From Bin5 sp963662575 (GTDB lineage Bacteria; Chloroflexota; Anaerolineae; Caldilineales; Caldilineaceae), in the NCBI GenBank assembly GCA_963662575.1, contig OY759723.1, forward strand, positions 1,550,001-1,614,000: a stretch of DNA of 64,000 nucleotides, read 5' to 3'. The number at the start of each line of letters is the position of its first letter. Within the stretch, counting starts at the first letter, position 1. Made by a program: the position numbers and the translations under genes. Shown here piece by piece: positions 19,178 through 27,941 of this stretch. The notes under the pieces are model-generated. The model made no database searches and was not told the origin of the DNA. It saw only the letters and a program-made list of their open reading frames with translations.

Positions 19178-20179
19178 ATGCGCAACCATCTGTCTCATAT
19201 CAGAATAGCAGTCATGTTTATCGCCGCCGCCGTATTCCTGTCCGGCTGTTATCACATGATGTCACCCCGTACCTGGAAGCCGTCCCTTTCGCGCATGGAC
19301 CGAATGGTTCATCCGGATCGAATGGATAGAACGGACCTTCAGAATAAAATGGGCCGTTCGGACCGTTCCGACGCCAAGCAAGGCTGGCACGTTTCCAAGG
19401 CCGATCGTCCTGGCTACACTGTGGCCATGGTAGAAAAGGCCCTGCGGATTTACGACGCCAAAGGGCAGGAGGCGACGGTCGAATACTACAACTCCCAGGA
19501 AAGCGTGGACGGCGAGTGGTATGTATTTATTGCCGACGAAAACAACGTCTTGATCGCCCACCCCAATCCCGTCTTCGTGGGCGCAAGCCTGATGGACGAG
19601 ACCGGTATCGATATCACCGGCTATAAGCACGGCGCAGAAATGGCCACCGCCACCGAGGAGGGGAAGTGGATCGACTATATCTTCCTCAACCCTGCCACCG
19701 GCCAGCAGGAGTACAAGCATGCCTGGGCAGTGAGGCACGATGGACTGATCTTCGTTTCCGGCTGGTACCAGGTACTCCCGACTCTGTCGCTGGGCGTAAC
19801 CAAGGCGGACCCTGCTGAATACACGGTTGCCTTTGTCGACCGTGCGCTTCGCTACTACAATGCGCATGGTCGCGAGAATACGGTCGCCCATTACAACACC
19901 TCGGAAAGCGTCGATGGAGGCTGGTATATTTACATCTTCGACGAGGAAGATCTGTTGATCGCCCACGCCAATCAGGAATTGCTGGGTATGGACTTGAAGG
20001 AAGAGCTGGGTCTGGACTCCACCGGTTATCATTTCGGCGACGACATGGTGGAAACGACCGCTGAGGGGTTGTGGGTTCACTATGTCTTCGTCAATCCTGC
20101 CACCGGCGAGGAAGAGACCAAGCATGCCTGGGCCGTGCGCCACGATGGACTGATCATTGGCTCCGGCTGGTATGAATAA
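19178..20179 (+). CDS. Secreted lipoprotein with two tandem Cache-like domains
   Basis: 333 residues. A lipoprotein signal (VMFIAAAVFLSGC, Cys24) is followed by an Arg/Asp/Met-rich linker (RMDRMVHPDRMDRTD type). Two ~130-residue modules come next, each starting at a TKADxxxYTVAxVxxAL-like segment and holding VDGEWYVFIxDExxxLIAHxN, a DxTGY stretch, GxWxxYxFxNPATGxxExKHAWAVRHDGL and a final SGWY. This pattern is that of single Cache (sCache-2) sensor domains, which bind small ligands outside the cell. Unlike receptors, there is no transmembrane output, kinase or methyl-accepting domain. AGGAGG precedes the ATG by seven bases. A longer relative with four modules lies at 23825-25573. Role unknown; a ligand-binding surface protein is the best guess. 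Confidence 0.85.
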   Translation: MRNHLSHIRIAVMFIAAAVFLSGCYHMMSPRTWKPSLSRMDRMVHPDRMDRTDLQNKMGRSDRSDAKQGWHVSKADRPGYTVAMVEKALRIYDAKGQEATVEYYNSQESVDGEWYVFIADENNVLIAHPNPVFVGASLMDETGIDITGYKHGAEMATATEEGKWIDYIFLNPATGQQEYKHAWAVRHDGLIFVSGWYQVLPTLSLGVTKADPAEYTVAFVDRALRYYNAHGRENTVAHYNTSESVDGGWYIYIFDEEDLLIAHANQELLGMDLKEELGLDSTGYHFGDDMVETTAEGLWVHYVFVNPATGEEETKHAWAVRHDGLIIGSGWYE

Positions 20180-20222
20180 ACCTTCGGCGGGTGCCCTCTG
20201 GGCGCAGTGATAAGCCTGAAAC

Positions 20223-20259
20223 ACAGGGGCGCTCGACCGGGCGCCCCTGTTCTTCTTTT
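20223..20259 (+). terminator. Intrinsic terminator of the first Cache lipoprotein gene
   Basis: Perfect 10-bp stem (ACAGGGGCGC / GCGCCCCTGT, loop of 8) followed by TCTTCTTTT, 44 bases after the stop codon. The same stem and loop occur at 25618-25643 after the second lipoprotein gene. Confidence 0.88.
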
Positions 20260-20309
20260 GCGCAACTTATACAAGCTGTGACGAACGTAACGATTTCCAC
20301 AGGTGTTTC

Positions 20310-21557
20310 ATGTTGATTGACGGGCTTCCCCACGGGAGCGCAGTGCAGGCCGCAGGCGCAGCCTATGCCGGCCAGCTCGAACAACTCATCGACCTCTGCA
20401 TCGCCGTCCAGCAGATCCCCGCCCCCACCGGCGCCGAAACCGAACGCGCCGCTTGGGTGGAGAGCCGTATGCAGGGCATCGGCCTGGCCGACGTGACGCG
20501 CGATCTATTGGGCAATGTCTATGGCCGCGTGCGCGGCTCGCGTCCGCAGGACCAACCCGCCCTGCTCGTCTCCGCCCATACCGATACCGTCTTCCCGCCC
20601 GAAACCGACCTGCGCCTGCGCCGCCTGAACAATGGCTTCCTCCGCGGACCGGGCATCGGCGACAACTCGACCGGCGTTGCCGGCCTCCTCATTCTGGCCG
20701 AAACCTTGACGCAACTCGCCCCGCCGCCCGTCGACATCTGGCTGGTCGCCAACTCGATGGAAGAGGGCGTGGGTGACCTGCGCGGCATGCGCCGTGTCGT
20801 AGATCGGCTGGATAAGCAGGCGGATGGGGCACCGCGTAGCGCAGACCTTTCCCCTAATGGGCGCGGTGCCCTTGGCGCTGTCATAGTTCTCGAAGGAATG
20901 GGGCTGGGCCGCATCGTCCACCAGGCCTTGGGCGTGCGCCGCTATCGCACATCCGCCGTCGCGCCGGGGGGCCATAGTTGGGGTGATTTCGGCGCCGCCA
21001 GCGCTGTCCACGGCCTGGTATCGCTGGCGGATGAAATGCTGAAACTGCCGCTGCCGCAAACACCCCGTACAAGCTTCAATATCGGCCGCATTGGTGGCGG
21101 CACCTCCGTCAACACCATCGCCCAAGAAGCGTGGATGGAGCTGGACCTGCGCAGCGAATCTCCACCAACGCTGGTCTGGCTGGACGGGCAAATTGGAAAG
21201 ATCATAGAGCGCCATGTGCAGGCGCACCACGCCCACGGCGACGGCCTGACTCTACGCCATGAACAGATCGGCGATCGGCCCGCAGGCGCGCTCCCTTCTC
21301 AGCATCCGCTCGTACAGGCTGCCGCCACCATTCTGCAGGAAATCGGCGTCAACGAGCGCACTGATACGCGCGTCAGCAGCACAGATGCCAATGTGCCCCT
21401 CAGCCGTAACATTCCCGCCGTCTGCGTGGGCCTTACCGATGGCGGCGACGCCCACCGACTCAGTGAATGGATCGACCCATTGCCGTTGGTAAAGGGGATG
21501 CAGCAGTTGCTCTACCTTACCTGGTGGAGCGCTGCGTGGTTGACTAATAGTGGCTAG
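20310..21557 (+). CDS. M20-family metallopeptidase
   Basis: Zinc-dependent amidohydrolase/peptidase of the M20/M25/M40 family, 415 residues. Metal and catalytic motifs are in order: His-x-Asp in SAHTDTVFPPE, Asp in GPGIGDNSTG, the Glu-Glu pair in NSMEEGVGD, the dimerisation-lid region with GGTSVNTIAQEAWMELDLR, and the late His in GGDAHRLSEW. The ribosome binding site is weak (CAGGTG). It lies between the first Cache lipoprotein and thrS. A 5' remnant of a second copy survives at about 25700-25740. Specific substrate not known; tripeptidase-like or acyl-amino-acid hydrolase are both possible. Confidence 0.9.
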   Translation: MLIDGLPHGSAVQAAGAAYAGQLEQLIDLCIAVQQIPAPTGAETERAAWVESRMQGIGLADVTRDLLGNVYGRVRGSRPQDQPALLVSAHTDTVFPPETDLRLRRLNNGFLRGPGIGDNSTGVAGLLILAETLTQLAPPPVDIWLVANSMEEGVGDLRGMRRVVDRLDKQADGAPRSADLSPNGRGALGAVIVLEGMGLGRIVHQALGVRRYRTSAVAPGGHSWGDFGAASAVHGLVSLADEMLKLPLPQTPRTSFNIGRIGGGTSVNTIAQEAWMELDLRSESPPTLVWLDGQIGKIIERHVQAHHAHGDGLTLRHEQIGDRPAGALPSQHPLVQAAATILQEIGVNERTDTRVSSTDANVPLSRNIPAVCVGLTDGGDAHRLSEWIDPLPLVKGMQQLLYLTWWSAAWLTNSG

Positions 21558-21676
21558 CAGCAAACCCCGGCGGCCAGTGGTCTTACCTATCCACGGGCCG
21601 CGATTCACTTCGCATTCACAAAACGAAGTGGTAGCCTACCTAACCACACCCACTGTAGTACACAGGAGCAACGGAG

Positions 21677-23491
21677 ATGGCTAGTAAAATCGATGGCCTG
21701 TATAAAATTCGCCATAGCGCTGCCCATGTCATGGCGCAGGCCGTGCTGGAACTATATCCCGAAGCCAAGTACGCGATCGGACCGCCGATCGAAAACGGCT
21801 TTTATTACGACTTCGATCTCGGCGCCGCCCAGGACGGCTCCCCCCGTACCTTCCGACCGGAAGATCTGAAAGCGATCGAGAAGCGCATGCGCCAGATTAT
21901 CGGCGGCAAGCACGAGTATGCCTATCGCGAGGTCAGCGCCGCCGAGGCCCGCCAGCTCTTCGCCGACCAGCCCTACAAATTAGAGCTGATCGACGGCCTC
22001 GACCAGGGCGAAATCGACGAATACGGCAACGAAGCGGCCGAAAAGCCCGTCATCAGCACCTACAAGCATGATACATTCGAAGATCTGTGCCGCGGACCCC
22101 ACGTCGAGCACACCGGCAAAATCGTCGCCGACGCCTTTAAGCTTCTCAGCGTCGCCGGCGCCTACTGGCGCGGCGACGAGAAAAACGCCATGCTGCAGCG
22201 CATCTATGGCACCGCCTGGGGCAACCGTAAAGAGTTGAGGAAACACCTCGATCAACTCGAAGAGGCCAAGAAACGGGATCACCGCAAGGTGGGCCGCGAA
22301 CTGGAGATCTTTATCTTCGAAGAGGAAGTCGGGCCCGGCCTGCCCCTCTGGCTGCCGCGCGGCGCCGTCATCATCGAAGAGCTCGAACGCCTGGCCAAAG
22401 AGACCGAAGAGGCGGCCGGCTACGATCGCGTGCGCACGCCCCATCTCACCAAAGAGGACCTATTCCTGCGCAGCGGGCACCTCGACTTCTACAAGGACAG
22501 CATGTACCCGCCAATGGAGATGGAAGGCGTCACCTACTACGTAAAGCCGATGAACTGCCCGATGCACCACAAGATCTTCGGCTCCAAGCTGCGCAGCTAC
22601 CGCGAATTGCCCGTGCGCCTGGCCGAATACGGCACCTGCTACCGCTATGAACAGAGCGGCGAGCTTTTCGGCCTGATGCGCGTCCGCTCCATGCAGATGA
22701 ACGACGCCCACATCTACTGCTCCCGGGAACAGTTCGCCCAGGAGTTCATGGGGGTCGTCGATCTCTACAAGCTTTACTTCGACCTGTTCGAAATTGATCG
22801 CTTTGTCATGCGCCTCAGCACGCATCACCCCAGAAAGCTGGGCGAAAAGTACGTCGACAATCGTACGCTCTGGGAGCAGACCGAGGAGATGGTGCGCCAG
22901 GCCATGACCGAGGGCAATGTGCCGTTTGAAGAGGAGCCGGACGAGGCCGCCTTCTACGGCCCCAAAATCGACGTGCAGATCTGGAGCGCGATCGGCCGCG
23001 AGTTCACCCTCGCCACCAATCAGGTCGACTTCGCCCAGCCGGAACGGTTGGACCTCTCCTATATCAACGCCGCCGGCGAGGAGGAGATCCCGCTCTGCAT
23101 TCACCGGGCGCCGCTCAGCACGCACGAACGTATGATCGGCTTTCTTATCGAGCATTACGGCGGCAATTTCCCGGTCTGGCTGTCGCCCGAACAGGTGCGG
23201 GTCATTCCCGTAACTTCGGCCCACAACGAATACGCGGTCCAGATCGAGAAGCGCCTTACCGACGCCGGCGCGCGGGTCTCCGCCGACCTGAGCAGCGACC
23301 GCATGAACAACAAGATCCGGCAGGCCCAGGGCATGAAGGTCCCCTATATGCTGATCGTCGGCGATCGCGAGATTGAAGAGGAGACCGTTTCGCTGCGCCG
23401 GCGCGACGGCGGCCGCCAGAATGGAATGCCGGTAGCAGAGTTCGTTTCGCTCGTCGCCGAACGCATCGCCAGCCGCGCCAAGACACTGTAG
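21677..23491 (+). CDS. thrS: Threonyl-tRNA synthetase
   Basis: Charges tRNA-Thr. 604 residues versus ~640 in E. coli, because the protein begins directly at the editing domain (HSAAHVMAQAV, HxxxH motif near residue 13; CRGPHVE later) and has no N-terminal TGS domain. The catalytic core shows class II motifs: motif 1 region PLWLPRGAVIIEEL, NCPMHH with a zinc-binding Cys, motif 2 with CYRYEQSGELFGLMRVRS, DAHIYC, and motif 3 with IHRAPLSTHERM. The C-terminal anticodon-binding domain (VRVIPVTSAHNEYA onward) is complete. The start has AGGAGCAACGG upstream. Its last ~20 codons and the sequence after them are duplicated at 25742-25795. Confidence 0.97.
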   Translation: MASKIDGLYKIRHSAAHVMAQAVLELYPEAKYAIGPPIENGFYYDFDLGAAQDGSPRTFRPEDLKAIEKRMRQIIGGKHEYAYREVSAAEARQLFADQPYKLELIDGLDQGEIDEYGNEAAEKPVISTYKHDTFEDLCRGPHVEHTGKIVADAFKLLSVAGAYWRGDEKNAMLQRIYGTAWGNRKELRKHLDQLEEAKKRDHRKVGRELEIFIFEEEVGPGLPLWLPRGAVIIEELERLAKETEEAAGYDRVRTPHLTKEDLFLRSGHLDFYKDSMYPPMEMEGVTYYVKPMNCPMHHKIFGSKLRSYRELPVRLAEYGTCYRYEQSGELFGLMRVRSMQMNDAHIYCSREQFAQEFMGVVDLYKLYFDLFEIDRFVMRLSTHHPRKLGEKYVDNRTLWEQTEEMVRQAMTEGNVPFEEEPDEAAFYGPKIDVQIWSAIGREFTLATNQVDFAQPERLDLSYINAAGEEEIPLCIHRAPLSTHERMIGFLIEHYGGNFPVWLSPEQVRVIPVTSAHNEYAVQIEKRLTDAGARVSADLSSDRMNNKIRQAQGMKVPYMLIVGDREIEEETVSLRRRDGGRQNGMPVAEFVSLVAERIASRAKTL

Positions 23492-23824
23492 ACATGATTG
23501 GCTCCGGCCGCCGCCGGCTCCGGCAGTTTGTAGATTCGGCGGCAACCTGATAATTTGGCTGTGGCTCGTCAGACGTGCGCAGGTTTCGCGAAAGAGCGAA
23601 ACCGGTCGTGTCTTGAACCATCCGCGCCTCTTTCCAGCAGAGGCGCACGTGATAATTTCTGGCGCCGGAGTTCAAGCTGGAGAGCATACGTTTTTTCTTT
23701 TTGCCGAACACACCTCACCGGATGGCTCGGTGCAGGTATGTTCGGCATGTTTCTGTGAAATCTGCATGTTTAACCGTTCGGCCCGGAACCACCGGCTCTC
23801 AATGAAGAGCGCTACAGGAGGCAA
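23492..23824 (+). promoter_or_regulatory. Conserved leader upstream of the second Cache lipoprotein
   Basis: Second copy of the leader at 18849-19177. The nested stems are kept: CCGAAC (23704-23709) with GTTCGG (23740-23745) around CACC (23711-23714) with GGTG (23729-23732), 80 bases before the start. The bases in the loops differ between the copies while the stems do not. GAGGAGG-type SD (AGGAGG) precedes the ATG. Confidence 0.5.
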
Positions 23825-25573
23825 ATGATGCCCAATCGTTTATTGCTAAGTAGACTGGCAGCCGTACTGGTGGCTGCCGCCGTATTTTTGTCCGGCTGTG
23901 ATCAATATATGCTACCCAGTTCGCAAATGGATGGCGCCGTCGCCAAGGAAAGCAGGCAGGTTACCAAGGCCGATCGCTCGGGGTACACGGTGGCCATGGT
24001 GGAGAAAGCTCTGCAACGCTACGACGCCCAGGGGCGGGAAGCCACCGTTGACTACTATAACTCTCCCGAAAGCGTGGACGGCGAATGGTATGTTTTCATC
24101 ACTGACGAGAACGACGAGATAATCGCCCACGCCAACCCGGATCTGCTGGGTGAGAGCCTGCATGGCCCTGTAGGGGTGGATATAACCGGCTATCGACAAG
24201 GCGAAGCGATAGCCGGCGCCACCGAGGAGGGGAAATGGGTCGATTACCTCTTCCTCAACCTTGCCACCGGCAACCAGGAGTTCAAACATACTTGGGCGGT
24301 GCGCCGCGACGGGCTGATATTCGCCTCCGGCTGGTATCAGATTCTGCCCGATCTCTCCCGCAGCGACCCCACCAAGGCCGATCGTTCAGGCTACACCGTC
24401 CATCTTGTTGAACAGGCCATCCAGCGCTACAAGACCGAGGGACGCGAAGCCACCCTCGAATACATAAACTCGCCCGCAAACCTTGACGGCGAATGGTATG
24501 TCTTCCTCATCGACGAAAGCGACATCCTCATCGGCCACCCCAGCGAGGAGCTGCGTGGACAGTATTCCATAGGCGATGAAATTGGCGAGCTCGGCGTCGA
24601 TATCACCGGATACCGTTACGGTGAACTTCTGCACAGTGTCGACGAGGAAGGCCTGTGGGTCGACTACTTCTTCCTCAATATCGCCACAGGCAACCATGAG
24701 TACAAACATACCTGGATCGTCCGTCACGACGGCCTTGTCTTCGGCTCCGGCTGGTACCAGGTTTTGCCCGGTCTGGAGTTGGGCGCCGCCAAAGCGCATC
24801 CTGTGGCCTACACGGTGGCCATGGTAGAGCGGGCCCTGCAGCGTTATGAAGCCCAGGGCCGAGACGCGACGGTTGAGTACTACAACACACCGGAGAGCGC
24901 GGACGGCGAATATTATGTCTTCATCTTCGACGAGCTTGATCAGTTGATCGCCCACGCCAACCCGGACCTGCTTGGCATGGACCTGAAGGAAGAGTTGGGC
25001 GTCGATGTCACCGGCTATCGTTTCGGCGACCTGATGCTCAGCGCGACCGAAGAGGGACTGTGGGTGGACTATCTCTTCCAGAACCTTGCCACCGGCAACC
25101 AGGAGTACAAGCATTCGTGGGTGGTCAGGCGGGATGGGCTGCTGTTCGGCTCCGGCTGGTATCAGGTTCTGCCCACTCTGTCTACGGCCGTTACCAAGGC
25201 GCGACCGGCCGAATATACCGTCGCCATGGTCGACCGCGCGCTCCGGTATTACAAGGCCTATGGCCGGGAAGAGACGGTCGCCTACTACAATACGCCGGAG
25301 AGCGTGGACGGGGAATATTATGTCTACATCTTCGACGAGAGTGATCAGTTGATCGCCCACGCCAACCCGGATCTGCTGGGTATGGACTTGAAGGAAGAGT
25401 TGGGCCTGGACTCCACCGGCTATCATTTCGGCACCGACATGCTGGAAACGACCGCGGAGGGATTGTGGATACACTATGTCTTCGTCAATCCTGCCACCGG
25501 CGAGGAGGAGACCAAGCACGCCTGGGCCGTGCGCCACGATGGACTGCTCATTGGCTCCGGCTGGTATGAATAG
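23825..25573 (+). CDS. Secreted lipoprotein with four tandem Cache-like domains
   Basis: 582 residues. A lipoprotein signal (LAAVLVAAAVFLSGC, Cys25) is followed by four ~130-residue modules, at about 45-178, 179-315, 316-447 and 448-582. Each has the same plan as those in the 19178-20179 protein: YTVxxVExA, DGEWYVF or DGEYYVF, LIAHAN, DxTGYRxG, GLWVDYxFxNxATGNxExKHxWxVRxDGL, GSGWY. The last module is almost identical to the last module of the first protein, including the ending SGWYE. Either ATG at 23825 or 23828 could be used. No output domain is present. Module number doubled relative to its paralogue, as expected from unequal recombination. Confidence 0.85.
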   Translation: MMPNRLLLSRLAAVLVAAAVFLSGCDQYMLPSSQMDGAVAKESRQVTKADRSGYTVAMVEKALQRYDAQGREATVDYYNSPESVDGEWYVFITDENDEIIAHANPDLLGESLHGPVGVDITGYRQGEAIAGATEEGKWVDYLFLNLATGNQEFKHTWAVRRDGLIFASGWYQILPDLSRSDPTKADRSGYTVHLVEQAIQRYKTEGREATLEYINSPANLDGEWYVFLIDESDILIGHPSEELRGQYSIGDEIGELGVDITGYRYGELLHSVDEEGLWVDYFFLNIATGNHEYKHTWIVRHDGLVFGSGWYQVLPGLELGAAKAHPVAYTVAMVERALQRYEAQGRDATVEYYNTPESADGEYYVFIFDELDQLIAHANPDLLGMDLKEELGVDVTGYRFGDLMLSATEEGLWVDYLFQNLATGNQEYKHSWVVRRDGLLFGSGWYQVLPTLSTAVTKARPAEYTVAMVDRALRYYKAYGREETVAYYNTPESVDGEYYVYIFDESDQLIAHANPDLLGMDLKEELGLDSTGYHFGTDMLETTAEGLWIHYVFVNPATGEEETKHAWAVRHDGLLIGSGWYE

Positions 25574-26255
25574 ACTTTCGATGGGCGCCCTCTTGGCGCG
25601 GTGATTAACCAGAGAGGCAGGGGCGCTCGACCGGGCGCCCCTGTTGTTCTCCTGCGCCGCTTAGGAGCAGTGACGCGCGTAACAGTTTCCACTGGTGTTT
25701 CATGCTGACCGATGGGTTTCCTCACGGGCGCGCAGTGCAGGCCGCGCCAACACACTGTAAACATGATTGGCTCCGGCCGCCGCCGGCTCCAACAGCTTGG
25801 CGGCGGCCAAACATGAAGGCTCCGCTTCAGATTTCGACCCATCGCCAGCCATCCTCAAACCATACAAATTCCGCACATCCTGATTCAGACAACGTCCGCC
25901 CCAATATCAGCGACACATCTCTGTCCACTTGAATGCATTTCGGATCTGGGCTGGCCCGGCGTTGCCGGCCGCCCAACTCGGTCTACCCCCAGAGGTAACC
26001 ACAAAATCGACCCCATTTTTGTATGCGCTATGTCCTTTTTTCAAGTTTGACGTAATACTTTCGCAATGATATACTCGCGGATGATTTTGAGTCGATCATT
26101 TACCACAGATGTATTCTGGCAGCAGCCCCTTTTGAATCAGGTCGTTCAATGCGCTACTACGTTACCATTTGAGCGCAAGGATTCCGCCACTCATAACGGG
26201 AGTGGGGCGTCTACGATTTTGCTGTCTAGGGCCAAACGCCCAAAGGAGATCAGGA
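25574..26255 (+). other. Gap: terminator, duplication scar and infC leader
   Basis: 25578-25740 repeats 20183-20350, the sequence after the first Cache gene, including the first ~14 codons of the M20 peptidase gene. It then switches at about 25742 into a copy of the thrS end (matching 23478-23530). 25865-25897 carries the CACATCCTGATTCAGACAACG element also seen at 45235-45330. From ~26000 the sequence is AT-richer, consistent with the infC promoter. Hairpins CCACTC/GAGTGG (26187-26205) and GGGCGT/ACGCCC (26204-26241) lie just before the infC SD and may be a regulatory leader. Confidence 0.65.
25618..25650 (+). terminator. Intrinsic terminator of the second Cache lipoprotein gene
   Basis: Stem CAGGGGCGC/GCGCCCCTG with loop TCGACCGG, the same as at 20223-20250, followed by TTGTTCT. 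It is 44 bases after the stop codon. Confidence 0.8.
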
Positions 26256-26768
26256 ATTAGCAGAAATACAACACGAATCAATCATCGGATTCGTACGCGC
26301 GAAGTGCGAGTCATCGATGAAATCGGGACTCAACTCGGCATTATGGATGTGCAGACCGCTCTGCAGGCCGCCGAGGAGAAAGATCTGGACCTGGTAGAAG
26401 TTGCCCCCAATGCCAATCCGCCGGTCTGCCGGTTTATGGATTACGGCAAATACCTCTACGAGAAACAGAAACGGGAGCGGGAAGCGCGCAGGGCCCAGAA
26501 GCAGATCGAGATCAAAGAAGTGCGCTTGCGGCCTAAAACAGGCGAACATGATATTCAGGTCGTTCTCACCAAGACGAGAAAGTTCCTGAAAGATGGCGCC
26601 AAAGTGCGGGTACGTATCCGCTTCCGTGGCCGTGAGATCGTCCACAGGGACATCGCCCTGGACCTGATGAAACGGGTGACGGAAGAGCTGGCCGAAGAGG
26701 CAGTCGTCGAATCTCGCCCAGGTTTCGAGGGCCGTAGCATGGTCATGCTTCTCGCCCCAGCCGCGTAG
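26256..26768 (+). CDS. infC: Translation initiation factor IF-3
   Basis: Binds the 30S subunit and checks start codon pairing. 170 residues from an ATT start at 26256, which lies seven bases after AAAGGAG. ATT is the classic rare start of infC and the basis of its autoregulation, since IF-3 rejects it. The protein begins ISRNTTRINHRIRTREVRVID, and all IF-3 landmarks are present: VAPNANPPVCRFMDYGKY and the basic linker (YEKQKREREARRAQ), then the C-terminal domain with EVRLRPKTGEHD and VRIRFRGREIVH. An ATG-initiated frame from 26169 would add 29 unrelated residues. It heads infC-rpmI-rplT. Confidence 0.95.
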   Translation: MSRNTTRINHRIRTREVRVIDEIGTQLGIMDVQTALQAAEEKDLDLVEVAPNANPPVCRFMDYGKYLYEKQKREREARRAQKQIEIKEVRLRPKTGEHDIQVVLTKTRKFLKDGAKVRVRIRFRGREIVHRDIALDLMKRVTEELAEEAVVESRPGFEGRSMVMLLAPAA

Positions 26769-26992
26769 CCGAATCTCATAGCCGCCAGCGCGGCCTGCCC
26801 AATTTTGAACACTGCGGCCGGCTGTGCTACCATTCAGGCTTGCATAGCGCTCTCTGTTGAGAACGGGCGTTATGATTTTTAGTGCGCCCCTGCACCAAGA
26901 GGGCGCGCGCTGTCTGTTCAACCACTGCATCTCATAATGCAGTCCCAATATGTGCCTGCTCGCCAGGGGCGCCGGAGCAACCGAGAAGACCT

Positions 26993-27181
26993 ATGCCTAA
27001 GATGAAAACCCATAAGGGCGCACAAAAGCGCTTCCGTGTGACGAAAAATGGTAAGTTGATGCGCCTCAAACAGGGCGGAAACCATTTGCGCCGCAAAAAA
27101 CGCAGAGTCAGCGTCTACCGCCATAAAATTACCAGCCCGAACAAAGGCCAGGCCAAACTGGTCAAAGAGATGCTCGGCTAG
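26993..27181 (+). CDS. rpmI: Ribosomal protein L35
   Basis: 62-residue basic protein of the large ribosomal subunit. Starts MPKMKTHKGAQKRFRVTKNG and ends with the family pattern VSVYRHKITSPNKGQAKLVKEMLG. The frame is open further upstream (to 26882), but the start at 26993 matches the family exactly. It lies 224 bp after infC and 158 bp before rplT. Confidence 0.97.
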   Translation: MPKMKTHKGAQKRFRVTKNGKLMRLKQGGNHLRRKKRRVSVYRHKITSPNKGQAKLVKEMLG

Positions 27182-27339
27182 GCCTGTCTCTACCGTGGTC
27201 GGGAGTTGGACAGAATGCTAAGCGCTGTCGCATCCGGCCGGACTACAGTTTCCATCGCCTACCCATCCATGCAGGCGGGACAGGCCCAGAGGCTCCCCGC
27301 CCCCAGGCATAGCAATCGCTAGACACAAGGATTCAAGTT
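27182..27339 (+). promoter_or_regulatory. Possible L20 autoregulatory structure
   Basis: Between rpmI and rplT, GGCCTGTC (27181-27188) and GACAGGCC (27279-27286) are perfectly complementary and would close a ~100-base structure just before rplT. In several bacteria L20 represses this operon by binding a folded leader. Whether this one does is inference. Confidence 0.35.
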
Positions 27340-27696
27340 ATGGCACGTTCCAGACCAAAGGTTTATGCGCACAGGCGCCATAAAAAGGTGCTCAAGTTCA
27401 CAAAAGGGCAGTATGGTAGCCGCTCCAAGCTCTTCAAGCGCGCCAACGAAGCGATGCTTAAGTCGCTTGCCTATGCCTATCGCGACCGCCGCACCCGCAA
27501 ACGCGACTTCCGCCGCCTGTGGATTACCCGTATCAATGCCGCGGCCCGGCTCAATGGCCTCAAATACAGCCACCTGATTTACGGGCTCAAGCAGGCCGAT
27601 GTACAGGTGGACCGCAAAGTGTTGGCCGACATCGCCGCCAGCGACGCAGATGGATTCAGCGCACTGGCTGACCTGGCCAAAAGCCACCTGAACTGA
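27340..27696 (+). CDS. rplT: Ribosomal protein L20
   Basis: 118 residues, full length. Needed for early assembly of the 50S subunit, and often the autoregulator of this operon. Begins MARSRPKVYAHRRHKKVLK, with KGQYGSRSKLFKRANEAMLKSLAYAYRDRR and WITRINAAARLNGLKYSHLIYGLK following. AAGGA stands ten bases before the ATG. Last gene of infC-rpmI-rplT; a strong terminator follows. Confidence 0.97.
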   Translation: MARSRPKVYAHRRHKKVLKFTKGQYGSRSKLFKRANEAMLKSLAYAYRDRRTRKRDFRRLWITRINAAARLNGLKYSHLIYGLKQADVQVDRKVLADIAASDADGFSALADLAKSHLN

Positions 27697-27774
27697 TCAA
27701 GGCGCTATCGCTTCGCTGTTTGAACGCATTATCGCAACGGCCGCCGCGCCGTCTGAAAATTCAGAGTACAAATT

Positions 27775-27800
27775 GCAGAGACTCTTGTCTCTGCTTTTTT
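27775..27800 (+). terminator. Intrinsic terminator of the infC-rpmI-rplT operon
   Basis: Perfect 8-bp stem GCAGAGAC/GTCTCTGC with a TCTT loop, followed by six T. It is 78 bases after rplT. A minus-strand copy of the dispersed GCGAAGCGATAGCGCC element sits between them (27700-27722). Confidence 0.92.
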
Positions 27801-27941
27801 GTCCGATAATGTCTGGCGCCGGCTCTGTTCGGCGCCGAACAAGACCGTGACCGCGGGGCTGTCTGCATCCGCTACACGCCAACCTCCCCATGTCGCCGCC
27901 GCCCGCGATCCGGAAAAGTTGCCTGCGCTCCACATAGCTGA

